Made by a program: the position numbers and the translations under genes
Shown: positions 54,683-64,000 of the stretch, in pieces
How the letters are laid out: each line of letters opens with the position of its first letter
How positions within the stretch are numbered: the first letter of the stretch is position 1
Notes under the pieces: generated by a model
The model's database searches: none
What the model was told of the DNA's origin: nothing
What the model saw: the letters and a program-made list of their open reading frames with translations, nothing else
Origin: Ralstonia sp. NFACC01
GTDB lineage: Bacteria; Pseudomonadota; Gammaproteobacteria; Burkholderiales; Burkholderiaceae
DNA length: 64,000 nucleotides
Assembly (NCBI RefSeq): GCF_900115545.1
Contig: NZ_FOWV01000001.1
Span: 186,001-250,000, forward strand
Reading direction: 5' to 3'

Positions 54683-54767
54683 GCCGACGTGGTGAAATTG
54701 GTAGACACGCTATCTTGAGGGGGTAGTGGCGAAAGCTGTGCGAGTTCGAGTCTCGCCGTCGGCACCA
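54683..54767 (+). tRNA. tRNA-Leu (anticodon GAG)
   Basis: 85 nt including encoded CCA. Acceptor stem GCCGACG/CGTCGGC, anticodon stem CTATC/GGTAG enclosing loop TTGAGGG with anticodon GAG (reads CUC/CUU), a long variable arm typical of type II tRNAs, and T-arm with GTTCGAGTC. Lies between secG and nuoA. Confidence 0.96.
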
Positions 54768-54930
54768 ATCAAATTCGGGGTCTGTTCAACGGGATGTTCC
54801 GCGCAGGCCCCTCCGCAAGACGACGCGCAGTTGAAGCGTCGTAAGGCTGCGGACCCGGCGCCTTCGATGGGGCGACAAGGCGCCGCCTGCGGGCTGTGCT
54901 GTTGCAACCATTCAAAAAGGCGGGCGTCCC

Positions 54931-55290
54931 TTGAACCTCGAAGCCTATTTCCCCGTACTGTTGTTCATCGTTGTCGGCGTTGGCCTCGGCCTTGCTCTGA
55001 TGACCATCGGCCGAGTCCTCGGTCCGAACAATCCCGATCCTGACAAGCTCTCGCCGTACGAGTGCGGCTTCGAAGCATTCGAAGATGCGCGCATGAAGTT
55101 CGACGTGCGCTATTACCTCATCGCCATCCTGTTCATCCTGTTCGATCTGGAGACTGCGTTCCTCTTTCCTTGGGGCGTGGCGCTGCGTGAGATTGGTTGG
55201 CCGGGGTTCTTTGCGATGGGCGTGTTTCTTCTCGAGTTTCTCGTGGGCTTCGTCTACATCTGGAAAAAAGGCGCGCTCGATTGGGAGTGA
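54931..55290 (+). CDS. nuoA: NADH-quinone oxidoreductase subunit A
   Basis: 119 residues, three transmembrane helices. Complex I membrane-arm subunit near the quinone site; conserved loop [23 protein letters not shown] and [11 protein letters not shown] present. Starts with TTG at 54931, the only start giving the family N-terminus [12 protein letters not shown]. First gene of the nuoA-N operon; nuoB follows after 6 bp. Confidence 0.94.
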   Translation: MNLEAYFPVLLFIVVGVGLGLALMTIGRVLGPNNPDPDKLSPYECGFEAFEDARMKFDVRYYLIAILFILFDLETAFLFPWGVALREIGWPGFFAMGVFLLEFLVGFVYIWKKGALDWE

Positions 55291-55296
55291 TGTGAA

Positions 55297-55779
55297 ATGG
55301 CGATCGAAGGCGTACTCAACGAAGGCTTTGTCACGACCACCGCTGACAAGCTGATCAACTGGACCCGTACCGGGTCACTCTGGCCGATGACGTTCGGCTT
55401 GGCCTGCTGTGCTGTGGAAATGATGCACGCCGGCGCATCGCGTTATGACCTGGACCGTTTCGGCGTGGTGTTTCGCCCGTCGCCGCGTCAGTCTGACGTC
55501 ATGATCGTGGCCGGCACGCTGTGCAACAAGATGGCGCCTGCGCTGCGCAAGGTGTACGACCAGATGGCCGAACCTCGGTGGGTCATCTCGATGGGTTCCT
55601 GCGCGAACGGCGGCGGTTATTACCACTACTCGTATTCCGTTGTGCGTGGCTGCGATCGCATCGTGCCGGTCGACGTGTACGTGCCGGGCTGCCCGCCCAC
55701 GGCTGAAGCACTGATCTACGGCATCATCCAGCTGCAGGCTAAGATCCGCCGCACCAATACCATCGCGCGCAAGGCCTGA
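55297..55779 (+). CDS. nuoB: NADH-quinone oxidoreductase subunit B
   Basis: 160 residues. Carries the terminal N2 [4Fe-4S] cluster: ACCAVEM (tandem Cys), [19 protein letters not shown] and [12 protein letters not shown] supply the ligands. Passes electrons to ubiquinone in the peripheral arm. nuoC starts 1 bp after its stop. Confidence 0.97.
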   Translation: MAIEGVLNEGFVTTTADKLINWTRTGSLWPMTFGLACCAVEMMHAGASRYDLDRFGVVFRPSPRQSDVMIVAGTLCNKMAPALRKVYDQMAEPRWVISMGSCANGGGYYHYSYSVVRGCDRIVPVDVYVPGCPPTAEALIYGIIQLQAKIRRTNTIARKA

Positions 55780-55780
55780 C

Positions 55781-56383
55781 ATGACCGACAAGCTTGCCAC
55801 CCTGAAGGCCGCGCTGGAAAAGGCGCTGGGCAGTCGCGTTCAAAGCCTGACCGAATCGGTCGGAGAACTCACCCTCGTGGTGAAGGCTGCCGATTACCAC
55901 GAGGTCATGCGCACCTTGCGCGATGACGCTTCGCTCAAGTTCGAACAGCTCATGGACTTGTGTGGCGTCGATTACGCAGACTACGGTGACGGTGCCTGGA
56001 ACGGCCCGCGTTTTGCCGCTGTGTCCCATTTGCTGTCGATCACGCACAACTGGCGCGTTCGCGTTCGCGTGTTTGCGCCGGACGACGACCTGCCGGTGGT
56101 GTCGTCTGTGACCACGATCTGGAGTTCCGCTGACTGGTTCGAGCGTGAGGCGTTCGACCTCTATGGTCTGGTCTTCGAAGGCCATCCGGATCTGCGTCGC
56201 ATCCTGACCGACTATGGCTTCATCGGCCACCCGTTCCGCAAGGACTTCCCCGTGTCGGGTTACGTTGAAATGCGTTACGACCCGGTGCAGCGCCGCGTGG
56301 TCTATCAGCCGGTAACCATCGAGCCGCGCGAGATTACGCCGCGTGTGATCCGCGAGGATCAATACGGTGGTCTGAAGCACTGA
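55781..56383 (+). CDS. nuoC: NADH-quinone oxidoreductase subunit C
   Basis: 200 residues. 30-kDa peripheral-arm subunit of complex I, separate from NuoD here (fused in E. coli). Signature ERFAYDLYG-type motif appears as [29 protein letters not shown], followed by [18 protein letters not shown]. No cofactor. nuoD begins 13 bp later. Confidence 0.96.
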   Translation: MTDKLATLKAALEKALGSRVQSLTESVGELTLVVKAADYHEVMRTLRDDASLKFEQLMDLCGVDYADYGDGAWNGPRFAAVSHLLSITHNWRVRVRVFAPDDDLPVVSSVTTIWSSADWFEREAFDLYGLVFEGHPDLRRILTDYGFIGHPFRKDFPVSGYVEMRYDPVQRRVVYQPVTIEPREITPRVIREDQYGGLKH

Positions 56384-56396
56384 AGGGCGCCCGATC

Positions 56397-57650
56397 ATGG
56401 CAGATATCAAGAACTACACCCTGAACTTCGGTCCGCAACATCCGGCCGCGCACGGCGTGCTGCGCCTTGTGCTTGAGCTGGACGGCGAAGTCATTCAACG
56501 TGCCGACCCGCACATCGGCCTGCTGCACCGCGCGACTGAAAAGCTCGCCGAGCAAAAGACCTGGATTCAGAGCGTGCCGTACATGGACCGCCTCGACTAC
56601 GTGTCGATGATGGTCAACGAGCACGCCTATGTGATGGCAATCGAGCGCCTGCTGGGTCTCGAAGTGCCGCTGCGTGCGCAGTACATCCGCGTCATGTTCG
56701 ACGAAATCACGCGGATCATGAACCACCTGATGTGGATCGGTTCGCACGCGCTGGACGTGGGTGCCATGGCGGTGTTCCTGTACGCCTTCCGCGAACGCGA
56801 AGACCTGTTCGATATGTACGAGGCGGTTTCGGGCGCGCGCATGCACGCAGCCTACTACCGCCCGGGCGGGGTCTACCGCGACCTGCCTGACACGATGCCG
56901 CAATACAAGGCATCCAAGGTGCGCAACGAGAAGGCCCTGGCCGCCCTGAACGAAACGCGTTCGGGTTCGCTACTGGACTTCATTGAAGACTTCACCAACC
57001 GCTTCCCGAAGTACGTTGATGAGTACGAAACGCTGCTGACCGATAACCGGATTTGGAAGCAACGTCTGGTGGGTATCGGCGTGGTAAGCCCGGAGCGCGC
57101 TCTGAACAAGGGTTTCTCCGGTGCGATGCTGCGTGGTTCGGGCATCGAATGGGATGTGCGCAAGAAGCAGCCGTACGAGGTGTACGACCGCATCGATTTC
57201 GATATCCCAGTCGGCGTGAACGGCGATTGCTACGACCGTTATCTGGTACGCGTGGAAGAAATGCGCCAGAGCAATCGCATCATCCGTCAGTGCATCGAGT
57301 GGCTGCGCAAGAATCCGGGTCCGGTGATCACCGATAACCACAAGGTGGCGCCGCCGTCGCGCGTGGACATGAAGACCAACATGGAAGAGCTGATTCACCA
57401 CTTCAAGCTCTTCACCGAAGGTATGCACGTGCCCGAAGGCGAAGCATATGCCGCCGTTGAGCACCCGAAAGGTGAGTTCGGCATCTATGCAATCTCCGAT
57501 GGCGCCAACAAGCCGTACCGTCTGAAGATTCGCGCACCGGGCTTCGTTCATCTGGCCGCGCTCGACGAAATGGCGAAGGGTCACATGATTGCCGATGCGG
57601 TGACGATCATCGGTACGCAGGACATCGTGTTTGGCGAGATTGACCGCTGA
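56397..57650 (+). CDS. nuoD: NADH-quinone oxidoreductase subunit D
   Basis: 417 residues. 49-kDa subunit forming the quinone-binding pocket with Nuo[15 protein letters not shown] at the N-terminus with the quinone-site His, [27 protein letters not shown], and the C-terminal DIVFGEIDR are all present. The 115 bp to nuoE hold no gene. Confidence 0.97.
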   Translation: MADIKNYTLNFGPQHPAAHGVLRLVLELDGEVIQRADPHIGLLHRATEKLAEQKTWIQSVPYMDRLDYVSMMVNEHAYVMAIERLLGLEVPLRAQYIRVMFDEITRIMNHLMWIGSHALDVGAMAVFLYAFREREDLFDMYEAVSGARMHAAYYRPGGVYRDLPDTMPQYKASKVRNEKALAALNETRSGSLLDFIEDFTNRFPKYVDEYETLLTDNRIWKQRLVGIGVVSPERALNKGFSGAMLRGSGIEWDVRKKQPYEVYDRIDFDIPVGVNGDCYDRYLVRVEEMRQSNRIIRQCIEWLRKNPGPVITDNHKVAPPSRVDMKTNMEELIHHFKLFTEGMHVPEGEAYAAVEHPKGEFGIYAISDGANKPYRLKIRAPGFVHLAALDEMAKGHMIADAVTIIGTQDIVFGEIDR

Positions 57651-57765
57651 ACGCCCAGGAAACAACGGTTTGACGCGCAGGCAAGCGCGGCTGTGAAACG
57701 AGGACGCACGCCGGGGCAAAGCTGCTAGGTAACACGCCCCGCGTCCCGCACCAATCGCAACGAAC

Positions 57766-58269
57766 ATGCTATCAGCAGAAGCTCTCAAGGAAATCGACCG
57801 GGCGGTCGCGAAATATCCCGCCGACCAGAAGCAGTCCGCCGTGATGGCGGCGCTGGCGGTCGCGCAGAGCGAGAAAGGCTGGGTCTCGCCCGAAGTCATG
57901 CAGTTCGTGGCCGAGTACCTCGAAATGCCGCCGGTGTGGGTCGAGGAAGTGGCGACGTTCTACAACATGTACGACACCAAGCCGGTGGGCCGCTTCAAGC
58001 TGTCGGTGTGCACGAACTTGCCGTGCGCGCTGTCGGGCGGGGAGCGCGCGGCCGATTACCTGAAGAAGAAGCTCGGCATCGGTTTCAACGAAACCACGGC
58101 CGACGGCAACTTCACGCTGAAGGAAGGCGAGTGCATGGGCGCGTGCGGTGATGCGCCGGTCATGATCGTCAACAACACCCACATGTGCAGCTTCATGAGC
58201 AACGAGAAGCTCGACGCGCTGATCGCCGACCTCCAGTCGAAGGCGCCGACCAACGGAGCAGGCAAGTAA
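57766..58269 (+). CDS. nuoE: NADH-quinone oxidoreductase subunit E
   Basis: 167 residues. Thioredoxin-fold subunit with the N1a [2Fe-2S] cluster: ligands in CTNLPCALSGG and CMGACGDAP. ATFYNMYDTKPVGRFKL precedes them. Part of the NADH-oxidising tip with NuoF and NuoG. No clear Shine-Dalgarno precedes the ATG at 57766; its TAA abuts the nuoF ATG (TAAATG). Confidence 0.95.
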   Translation: MLSAEALKEIDRAVAKYPADQKQSAVMAALAVAQSEKGWVSPEVMQFVAEYLEMPPVWVEEVATFYNMYDTKPVGRFKLSVCTNLPCALSGGERAADYLKKKLGIGFNETTADGNFTLKEGECMGACGDAPVMIVNNTHMCSFMSNEKLDALIADLQSKAPTNGAGK

Positions 58270-59565
58270 ATGACCTCCCTGCACGATCGACATATCCAGC
58301 CGTTGATTCTCGCTGGCCTGAACGGCGACAACTGGCACCTCGAAGATTACGTCAAGCGTGGCGGCTATCAACAGCTCAAGCGCATCCTTACCGAGAAGGT
58401 CACTCCCGAACAGGTCATTGCTGACGTGAAAGCGTCGGGCCTGCGCGGTCGTGGCGGTGCAGGCTTCCCGACTGGGCTGAAGTGGAGCTTCATGCCGCGC
58501 CAGTTCCCGGGCCAGAAGTATCTTGTCTGCAACACGGACGAAGGCGAGCCGGGTACGTTCAAGGATCGCGACATCATCCGTTACAACCCGCACGCGTTGA
58601 TCGAAGGCATGGCCATCGGCGGTTACGCGATGGGCATCACCGTGGGTTACAACTACATCCACGGCGAAATCTGGAACGAATACAAGATCTTCGAGCAGGC
58701 GCTTGAAGAAGCGCGTGCTGCGGGCTTCCTGGGCGACAACATCCTGGGTTCTGGTTTCAACTTCCAGCTGCATGCGCACCATGGCTATGGCGCGTACATC
58801 TGCGGCGAAGAGACCGCGTTGCTTGAGTCGCTGGAAGGCAAGAAGGGCCAGCCGCGTTTCAAACCGCCGTTCCCGGCAAGCTTTGGTCTGTACGGCAAGC
58901 CGACCACCATCAACAACACCGAAACCTTTGCCGCAGTGCCGTTCCTGCTGGCCATCGGTCCGGACAACTACTTGAAGATGGGCAAGCCGAACAACGGCGG
59001 CTCGAAGATCTTCTCTGTGTCCGGCGACGTGGAGCGTCCGGGCAACTACGAGATTCCGCTCGGCACACCGTTCTCCAAGCTGCTGGAACTGGCCGGTGGC
59101 ATGCGCGGCGGCAAGAAACTCAAGGCGGTCATCCCGGGTGGTTCGTCGGCGCCGGTAGTGCCGGCCGACCTGATGATGGCCTCCGACATGGACTACGACT
59201 CGATCGCCAAGGCTGGCTCGATGCTGGGCTCGGGCGCTGTGATCGTGATGGACGAAACGCGCTGCATGGTGAAGTCGCTGCTGCGCCTGTCGTACTTCTA
59301 TTTCGAAGAGTCGTGCGGCCAGTGCACGCCGTGCCGCGAAGGCACCGGCTGGCTGTATCGCGTGGTCGACCGCATCGAGCACGGCAAGGGCCGTCAGGAA
59401 GACCTGGACTTGCTGAACAACGTGGCCGAAAACATCATGGGCCGGACTATCTGTGCGCTCGGCGATGCCGCTGCGATGCCGGTCCGCGGCATGCTCAAGC
59501 ACTACTGGGATGAGTTCGCGTATCACGTCGAACACAAGCAGTGCATGGTGCCCACCTACATTTAA
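58270..59565 (+). CDS. nuoF: NADH-quinone oxidoreductase subunit F (NADH- and FMN-binding)
   Basis: 431 residues. Entry point for NADH electrons. FMN/NADH sites [19 protein letters not shown] and [36 protein letters not shown], and N3 [4Fe-4S] ligands in [16 protein letters not shown] plus a distal Cys in [13 protein letters not shown]. Full family length. Confidence 0.97.
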   Translation: MTSLHDRHIQPLILAGLNGDNWHLEDYVKRGGYQQLKRILTEKVTPEQVIADVKASGLRGRGGAGFPTGLKWSFMPRQFPGQKYLVCNTDEGEPGTFKDRDIIRYNPHALIEGMAIGGYAMGITVGYNYIHGEIWNEYKIFEQALEEARAAGFLGDNILGSGFNFQLHAHHGYGAYICGEETALLESLEGKKGQPRFKPPFPASFGLYGKPTTINNTETFAAVPFLLAIGPDNYLKMGKPNNGGSKIFSVSGDVERPGNYEIPLGTPFSKLLELAGGMRGGKKLKAVIPGGSSAPVVPADLMMASDMDYDSIAKAGSMLGSGAVIVMDETRCMVKSLLRLSYFYFEESCGQCTPCREGTGWLYRVVDRIEHGKGRQEDLDLLNNVAENIMGRTICALGDAAAMPVRGMLKHYWDEFAYHVEHKQCMVPTYI

Positions 59566-59577
59566 GCGTGGCAGAAC

Positions 59578-61929
59578 ATGGTTGAAATCGAAATCGATGG
59601 CAAGAAAGTCGAGGTTGCCGAAGGCAGCCTGGTGATGGAGGCGGCTCGCCAGACGGGCACCTACATTCCTCACTTTTGCTATCACCGCAAACTGTCGGTC
59701 GCGGCCAACTGCCGGATGTGCTTGGTCGAAGTCGAGAAGGCGCCCAAGGCGCTGCCCGCCTGTGCCACGCCTGTCACCGCGGGCATGAAGGTCTTCACAA
59801 ACTCCGAGAAGGCGGTGAAGGCGCAGAAGTCCGTGATGGAATTCCTGCTGATTAACCACCCTCTGGATTGCCCGATCTGTGACCAGGGTGGCGAGTGCCA
59901 ACTGCAGGATCTGGCCGTGGGCTATGGCAAGTCTGAATCGCGCTACCAGGAAGAGAAGCGTGTGGTGTTCCACAAGAACGTGGGCCCGCTGATCTCCATG
60001 GAAGAGATGACGCGGTGCATTCATTGCACGCGTTGCGTCCGCTTTGGTCAGGAAATTGCCGGCGTGATGGAGTTGGGCATGCTCAACCGCGGCGAGCATT
60101 CCGAGATCACGACGTTCGTTGGGCAGACCGTTGACTCCGAGTTGTCGGGCAACATGATCGACCTGTGCCCGGTCGGCGCGCTGACCAGCAAGCCGTTCCG
60201 CTATTCGGCCCGTACGTGGGAACTGGCACGCCGCAAGTCGGTGTCGCCCCACGACGGCCTGGGCGCGAACGTGATCGTCCAGACGAAGAACCAGCGCGTC
60301 ATGCGCGTTCTGCCGCTGGACAACGAAGCCATCAACGAATGCTGGCTTTCCGACAAGGACCGCTTTGCCTATGAAGGCGTGAACAGCGACGATCGTCTGA
60401 CGCAGCCGATGCTCAAGCAAGGCGGTCAATGGAAGGCTGTCGACTGGACCACCGCGCTGGAATACGTTGCTAACGGCCTGAACGAAATCAAGCGCGACCA
60501 CGGCGCTGAGCAGATCGGTGCATTGGCCAGCCCGCACAGCACGCTGGAAGAGCTGTTCTTGCTGCAAAAGCTGGTGCGTGGCATTGGCAGCGACAACGTC
60601 GATTTCCGTCTGCGCCAATCCGATTTCTCCGTCAAGCCGACGGGCGCTCCGTGGCTGGGCCTGCCAATCGCCGATGTGTCGCTGCTGCAGCGCACGCTGG
60701 TGGTGGGCGCCTTCCTGCGCAAGGATCATCCGCTGCTGGCTGCGCGTTTGCGGCAGGCTGGCAAGAAGGGTGCGCAACTGAACGTGATCGGTGCCGGCGG
60801 CGAAGATCTGCTGATGCCCGCCACGCAACTGTTGGGTGCACCGTCGCAATGGCTGTCGCTGCTGTCGCAAGTGGCGGTGGCCGTGGCTGCTGCCAACAAC
60901 GTTGCTCGTCCGGGCGGCACCGATGGTATCGAAGCCGGTGACGTGGCCAAGCGCATCGCCGCAAGCCTTGCTTCGGGCGAGCGCAAGGCTGTGTTCCTCG
61001 GCAACGCTGCTGTGGCGCATCCGCATTTCTCGCAACTGCACGCGCTGGCTCAGTGGGTTGCGCAGCAGACCGGCGCGACGCTCGGCTTCTTGACGGAAGC
61101 GGCCAACACCGTTGGCGGCTACATTGCCGGTGCGTTGCCGCAAGGCAACGGCCTCGACGCTGCCGCCATGCTGGCGCAGCCGCGTCGCGCATACGTGCTG
61201 CTGGGCGCTGAACCCGAATTCGATACTGCGAATCCCGTGCAGGCTCGTGCGGCACTGGACCAGGCTGACACTGTGATCGTGCTGGCGCCGTTTGCCTCCC
61301 GCGCCGCACTCGAGTACGCCGACGTGCTCCTGCCGACTGCACCGTTCACGGAAACTTCGGGCACGTTCGTCAACTGCGAAGGTCTGCCTCAAAGCTTCAA
61401 CGGTGTTGTGCGTAGCCTGGGCGATTCGCGTCCTGCCTGGAAGGTCCTGCGGGTGTTGGGCAACCTCCTGAACGTGTCGGGCTTTGAATACGACAGCTCG
61501 GAAGTGGTGCGCGATGAAGTTCTTGCCAAGCCGGTCGCCGACCGCTTGTCGAATACGACGATCGCGCAGACCGTTGCCCCCGCTGCCACCATTGCCGGCG
61601 TCGAGCGTCTGGCTGATGTGCCGATCTACCACGCCGATCCGATCGTCCGCCGCGCTGGTTCGCTGCAACTGACGGCTGCAGCACGCGCTGCCGTGCGCGC
61701 TGGCTTGCCGGCTGATCTTTACGCGCAACTGGGCCTGACCAATGGTGACGCCGTGCGCGTGACGCAAGGGCAGAGCAGTGTGGTGCTGCCGGCCGTGCTG
61801 GACAAGTCGCTGGCTTCCGGCGTGATCCGGGTGCCCGCTGCCACCGAAGCTTCGGCTCAGCTGGGTGCCATGTTCGGCGCGGTAAGCGTTGAGAAGGTTG
61901 AATCGTCCGCGCTGGCGGCTACGGTGTAA
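59578..61929 (+). CDS. nuoG: NADH-quinone oxidoreductase subunit G
   Basis: 783 residues. N-terminal ferredoxin-like [2Fe-2S] ([20 protein letters not shown]), His/Cys-coordinated [4Fe-4S] cluster ([18 protein letters not shown]) and further cluster ([16 protein letters not shown]), then a molybdopterin oxidoreductase-like C-terminal domain that lost Mo. Conducts electrons from NuoF toward NuoI/B. Starts 12 bp after nuoF. Confidence 0.96.
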   Translation: MVEIEIDGKKVEVAEGSLVMEAARQTGTYIPHFCYHRKLSVAANCRMCLVEVEKAPKALPACATPVTAGMKVFTNSEKAVKAQKSVMEFLLINHPLDCPICDQGGECQLQDLAVGYGKSESRYQEEKRVVFHKNVGPLISMEEMTRCIHCTRCVRFGQEIAGVMELGMLNRGEHSEITTFVGQTVDSELSGNMIDLCPVGALTSKPFRYSARTWELARRKSVSPHDGLGANVIVQTKNQRVMRVLPLDNEAINECWLSDKDRFAYEGVNSDDRLTQPMLKQGGQWKAVDWTTALEYVANGLNEIKRDHGAEQIGALASPHSTLEELFLLQKLVRGIGSDNVDFRLRQSDFSVKPTGAPWLGLPIADVSLLQRTLVVGAFLRKDHPLLAARLRQAGKKGAQLNVIGAGGEDLLMPATQLLGAPSQWLSLLSQVAVAVAAANNVARPGGTDGIEAGDVAKRIAASLASGERKAVFLGNAAVAHPHFSQLHALAQWVAQQTGATLGFLTEAANTVGGYIAGALPQGNGLDAAAMLAQPRRAYVLLGAEPEFDTANPVQARAALDQADTVIVLAPFASRAALEYADVLLPTAPFTETSGTFVNCEGLPQSFNGVVRSLGDSRPAWKVLRVLGNLLNVSGFEYDSSEVVRDEVLAKPVADRLSNTTIAQTVAPAATIAGVERLADVPIYHADPIVRRAGSLQLTAAARAAVRAGLPADLYAQLGLTNGDAVRVTQGQSSVVLPAVLDKSLASGVIRVPAATEASAQLGAMFGAVSVEKVESSALAATV

Positions 61930-61937
61930 GGGTCAAC

Positions 61938-63002
61938 ATGATCGAGTCGATTACTTCTTTCGGTACCGCCACCTTCGGTGGGTGGTGGCCGCTGATCTGG
62001 ACGCTGGTCCGCGCGGTCTGCATCATTCTGCCGTTGCTGCTGTGCGTGGCTTACCTGATCCTGTGGGAGCGCAAGCTGATCGGCTGGATGCACGTGCGTC
62101 TGGGCCCGAACCGCGTGGGCCCAATGGGCCTGTTGCAGCCGATTGCCGACGTGCTCAAGCTGCTGCTCAAGGAAGTCATGGTGCCGAGCGCGGTCAGCCG
62201 TGGGATGTACATCATTGCGCCGCTGATGGTGCTGATGCCCGCTGTGGCGATCTGGGCGGTGATTCCGTTCCAGGCTGAAGCCATGGTGTCGAACATCAAT
62301 GCCGGCCTGCTGTACGTGATGGCGATCAGCTCGGTGGGTGTGTATGGCGTGATTCTGGCCGGCTGGGCTTCGAACTCCAAGTACGCGTTCCTGGGTGCGA
62401 TGCGCGCCTCGGCGCAGATGATTTCATATGAAATCGCCATGGGCTTCGCGCTCGTGACGGTGCTGATGGTAACGGGCAGCTTGAATCTGTCGGACATCGT
62501 TAACTCCCAGAACCGCGGTTTCTTTGCGGGTCACGGTATCAACATCCTTTCGTGGAACTGGCTGCCGCTGCTGCCGATGTTCGGCGTCTATTTCATCTCG
62601 GGTGTGGCTGAAACGAACCGCCACCCGTTCGATGTGGTGGAGGGTGAATCCGAAATCGTGGCCGGCCACATGATCGAGTACTCGGGCATGGCGTTCGCGC
62701 TGTTCTTCCTGGCCGAGTACATCAACATGATCGTGATCTCGGCGCTGACGGCGACGCTGTTTCTGGGCGGCTGGGCTTCGCCCATCGATGCACCGGTCCT
62801 GAACTGGATTCCGGGCTTCTTCTGGCTGCTGATCAAGGTTTTCCTGCTGCTGTCGGTCTTTATCTGGCTGCGTGCATCGTTCCCGCGTTATCGCTATGAC
62901 CAGATCATGCGTCTGGGCTGGAAGATCTTCATTCCGCTCACTGTGGGCTGGCTTGTCGTCGTCGCCATCTGGTTGGTGTCGCCGTGGAATATCTGGAAGT
63001 AA
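61938..63002 (+). CDS. nuoH: NADH-quinone oxidoreductase subunit H
   Basis: 354 residues, eight transmembrane helices. Membrane-arm subunit at the quinone channel. Conserved [38 protein letters not shown], and [19 protein letters not shown] with the acidic loop; [22 protein letters not shown] near the C-terminus. 8 bp after nuoG. Confidence 0.97.
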   Translation: MIESITSFGTATFGGWWPLIWTLVRAVCIILPLLLCVAYLILWERKLIGWMHVRLGPNRVGPMGLLQPIADVLKLLLKEVMVPSAVSRGMYIIAPLMVLMPAVAIWAVIPFQAEAMVSNINAGLLYVMAISSVGVYGVILAGWASNSKYAFLGAMRASAQMISYEIAMGFALVTVLMVTGSLNLSDIVNSQNRGFFAGHGINILSWNWLPLLPMFGVYFISGVAETNRHPFDVVEGESEIVAGHMIEYSGMAFALFFLAEYINMIVISALTATLFLGGWASPIDAPVLNWIPGFFWLLIKVFLLLSVFIWLRASFPRYRYDQIMRLGWKIFIPLTVGWLVVVAIWLVSPWNIWK

Positions 63003-63022
63003 CGGGACAATAGGAAGGCACC

Positions 63023-63514
63023 ATGTTGCTTGCCATCAAGGAATTTTTTAACAGCCTGCTCCTGAAGGAACTCTTCAAGGGGCTGGCGCTGACCGGGCGC
63101 TACCTGTTTGCGCGCAAGATCACTGTTCTCTTTCCGGAAGAGAAGACGCCGCTGTCGCCGCGTTTCCGCGGTCTGCATGCACTGCGTCGCTATCCGAACG
63201 GCGAAGAACGATGCATCGCTTGCAAGCTGTGCGAAGCCGTTTGCCCGGCTCTGGCCATCACGATCGAGTCGGACCAGCGCGACGATGGCACTCGCCGCAC
63301 CACGCGCTACGACATCGACCTGACCAAATGTATTTTCTGCGGCTTCTGTGAAGAGGCTTGCCCGGTGGACGCCATCGTCGAGACGCACATCCTGGAATAC
63401 CACGGTGAAAAGCGCGGCGATCTGTATTTCACCAAAGACATGCTGCTGGCCGTGGGTGATCGCTTCGAGCCGGAAATTGCGGCCAACAAGGCGGCCGACG
63501 CAAAGTACCGCTGA
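63023..63514 (+). CDS. nuoI: NADH-quinone oxidoreductase subunit I
   Basis: 163 residues. Ferredoxin-like subunit with clusters N6a and N6b: [13 protein letters not shown] and [13 protein letters not shown]. An N-terminal amphipathic helix attaches it to the membrane arm. The 146 bp before nuoJ hold no gene. Confidence 0.97.
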   Translation: MLLAIKEFFNSLLLKELFKGLALTGRYLFARKITVLFPEEKTPLSPRFRGLHALRRYPNGEERCIACKLCEAVCPALAITIESDQRDDGTRRTTRYDIDLTKCIFCGFCEEACPVDAIVETHILEYHGEKRGDLYFTKDMLLAVGDRFEPEIAANKAADAKYR

Positions 63515-63660
63515 TTCAGAACGTCCGCCGTGCGGTTGGCGGGCGGTGCAGTTGACATCCCGGTTGGACAACGGCTCTTCGAGAGCCAACCAGTTGCGAT
63601 GGCATCACGCCATCGCGGCTTTGGACAAGCGCGTGCCGCAAAACGGCCCGTGCCAGGATC

Positions 63661-64000
63661 ATGGAAATCACGACGATCATCTTCTACTGTTTCGCGCTCG
63701 TGCTGGTGCTCGCAGCGCTGAAGGTCATCACCGCGAAGAACCCGGTGCACGCGGCGCTGTTCCTCGTGCTCTCGTTCTTTACCGCGGCGGCGATCTGGAT
63801 GCTGCTCAAGGCGGAGTTCCTCGCCATCACGCTGGTGCTGGTCTACGTGGGGGCAGTGATGGTGCTGTTCCTGTTCGTGGTGATGATGATCGATATCGAC
63901 ATCGAGCACCTGCGGCGCGATTTCTGGACCTACGTGCCGATGGCAGCCTTCGTGGGCGTGGTCATCATCCTGGAAATGGCCGTCGTGCTGACCAAGACCT
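63661..64000 (+). CDS. nuoJ: NADH-quinone oxidoreductase subunit J (partial, cut by window end)
   Basis: First 113 codons visible. Hydrophobic membrane-arm subunit; first helices TTIIFYCFALVLVLAALKVI, AALFLVLSFFTAAAIWMLL and the LVYVGAVMVLFLFVVMM segment, whose pi-bulge helix (helix 3) is characteristic of NuoJ. Start ATG at 63661 matches the family N-terminus. The gene continues past 64000. Confidence 0.93.
   Translation, partial: MEITTIIFYCFALVLVLAALKVITAKNPVHAALFLVLSFFTAAAIWMLLKAEFLAITLVLVYVGAVMVLFLFVVMMIDIDIEHLRRDFWTYVPMAAFVGVVIILEMAVVLTKT

Noticed and set aside
57772-61767. A 1331-codon open frame antisense to nuoE-nuoG
   Set aside because: It is the mirror of strongly conserved complex I genes; its His/Arg/Gln-rich translation has no domain and its length follows from GC-rich third codon positions.

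Overview
The window is GC-rich, densely coded DNA from a betaproteobacterium of the Burkholderiaceae. Gene content and order (fbp-pepN; ilvBHC-psd-pssA-leuA; rpsO-pnp; tpiA-secG-tRNA-Leu-nuoA-N) most resemble Ralstonia of the pickettii/mannitolilytica/solanacearum group; the species cannot be fixed from the sequence alone. It looks like core chromosome: I see no insertion sequence, phage, integrase or CRISPR array.

Layout. 1-7.6 kb: 3' part of fbp (window-truncated), pepN, a DUF4136 lipoprotein, the malic enzyme maeB and a porin, the last two sharing a bidirectional terminator. 7.8-24.7 kb: a purine-catabolism region. Adenine and guanine are deaminated (adenine deaminase, GuaD), hypoxanthine/xanthine are oxidised to urate (XdhAB with chaperone XdhC), 8-oxoguanine is deaminated directly to urate, and urate is carried to allantoin and allantoate by PuuD, HiuH, UraD and PuuE. 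An NCS2 urate/xanthine permease, a GntR/FCD regulator and a LysR regulator complete it. A Gdt1-family manganese exporter with a yybP-ykoY riboswitch sits inside the region. 24.7-31 kb: TupA-like tungstate-binding protein divergent from a ModE-type regulator, then an FtsX-like permease, a truncated globin, a DUF924 protein and a LysE exporter.

31-39 kb: LOG protein and TetR regulator; then a tight three-gene unit of LpxH/PlcP-like phosphoesterase, GT1 glycosyltransferase and DgkA, preceded by a three-repeat Pho-box-like element. I read this as a candidate phosphate-starvation membrane-lipid remodelling operon. Next come an alpha/beta hydrolase, an RDD membrane protein, a DUF3106 protein, a DUF3619 membrane protein and an ECF-type sigma factor, probably a sigma/anti-sigma signalling unit.

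39-46 kb: branched-chain amino-acid synthesis (ilvB, ilvH, ilvC, leuA) with psd and pssA between. leuA is preceded by an apparently unannotated 27-codon Leu/Ile/Val-rich leader ORF and an attenuator hairpin. 46-54.5 kb: an outer-membrane lipoprotein, an orphan branched-chain-type binding protein, rpsO, pnp, an HAD phosphatase, a quinone oxidoreductase, tpiA and secG. 54.6-64 kb: tRNA-Leu(GAG) and the start of the complex I operon, nuoA to nuoJ (cut by the window end).
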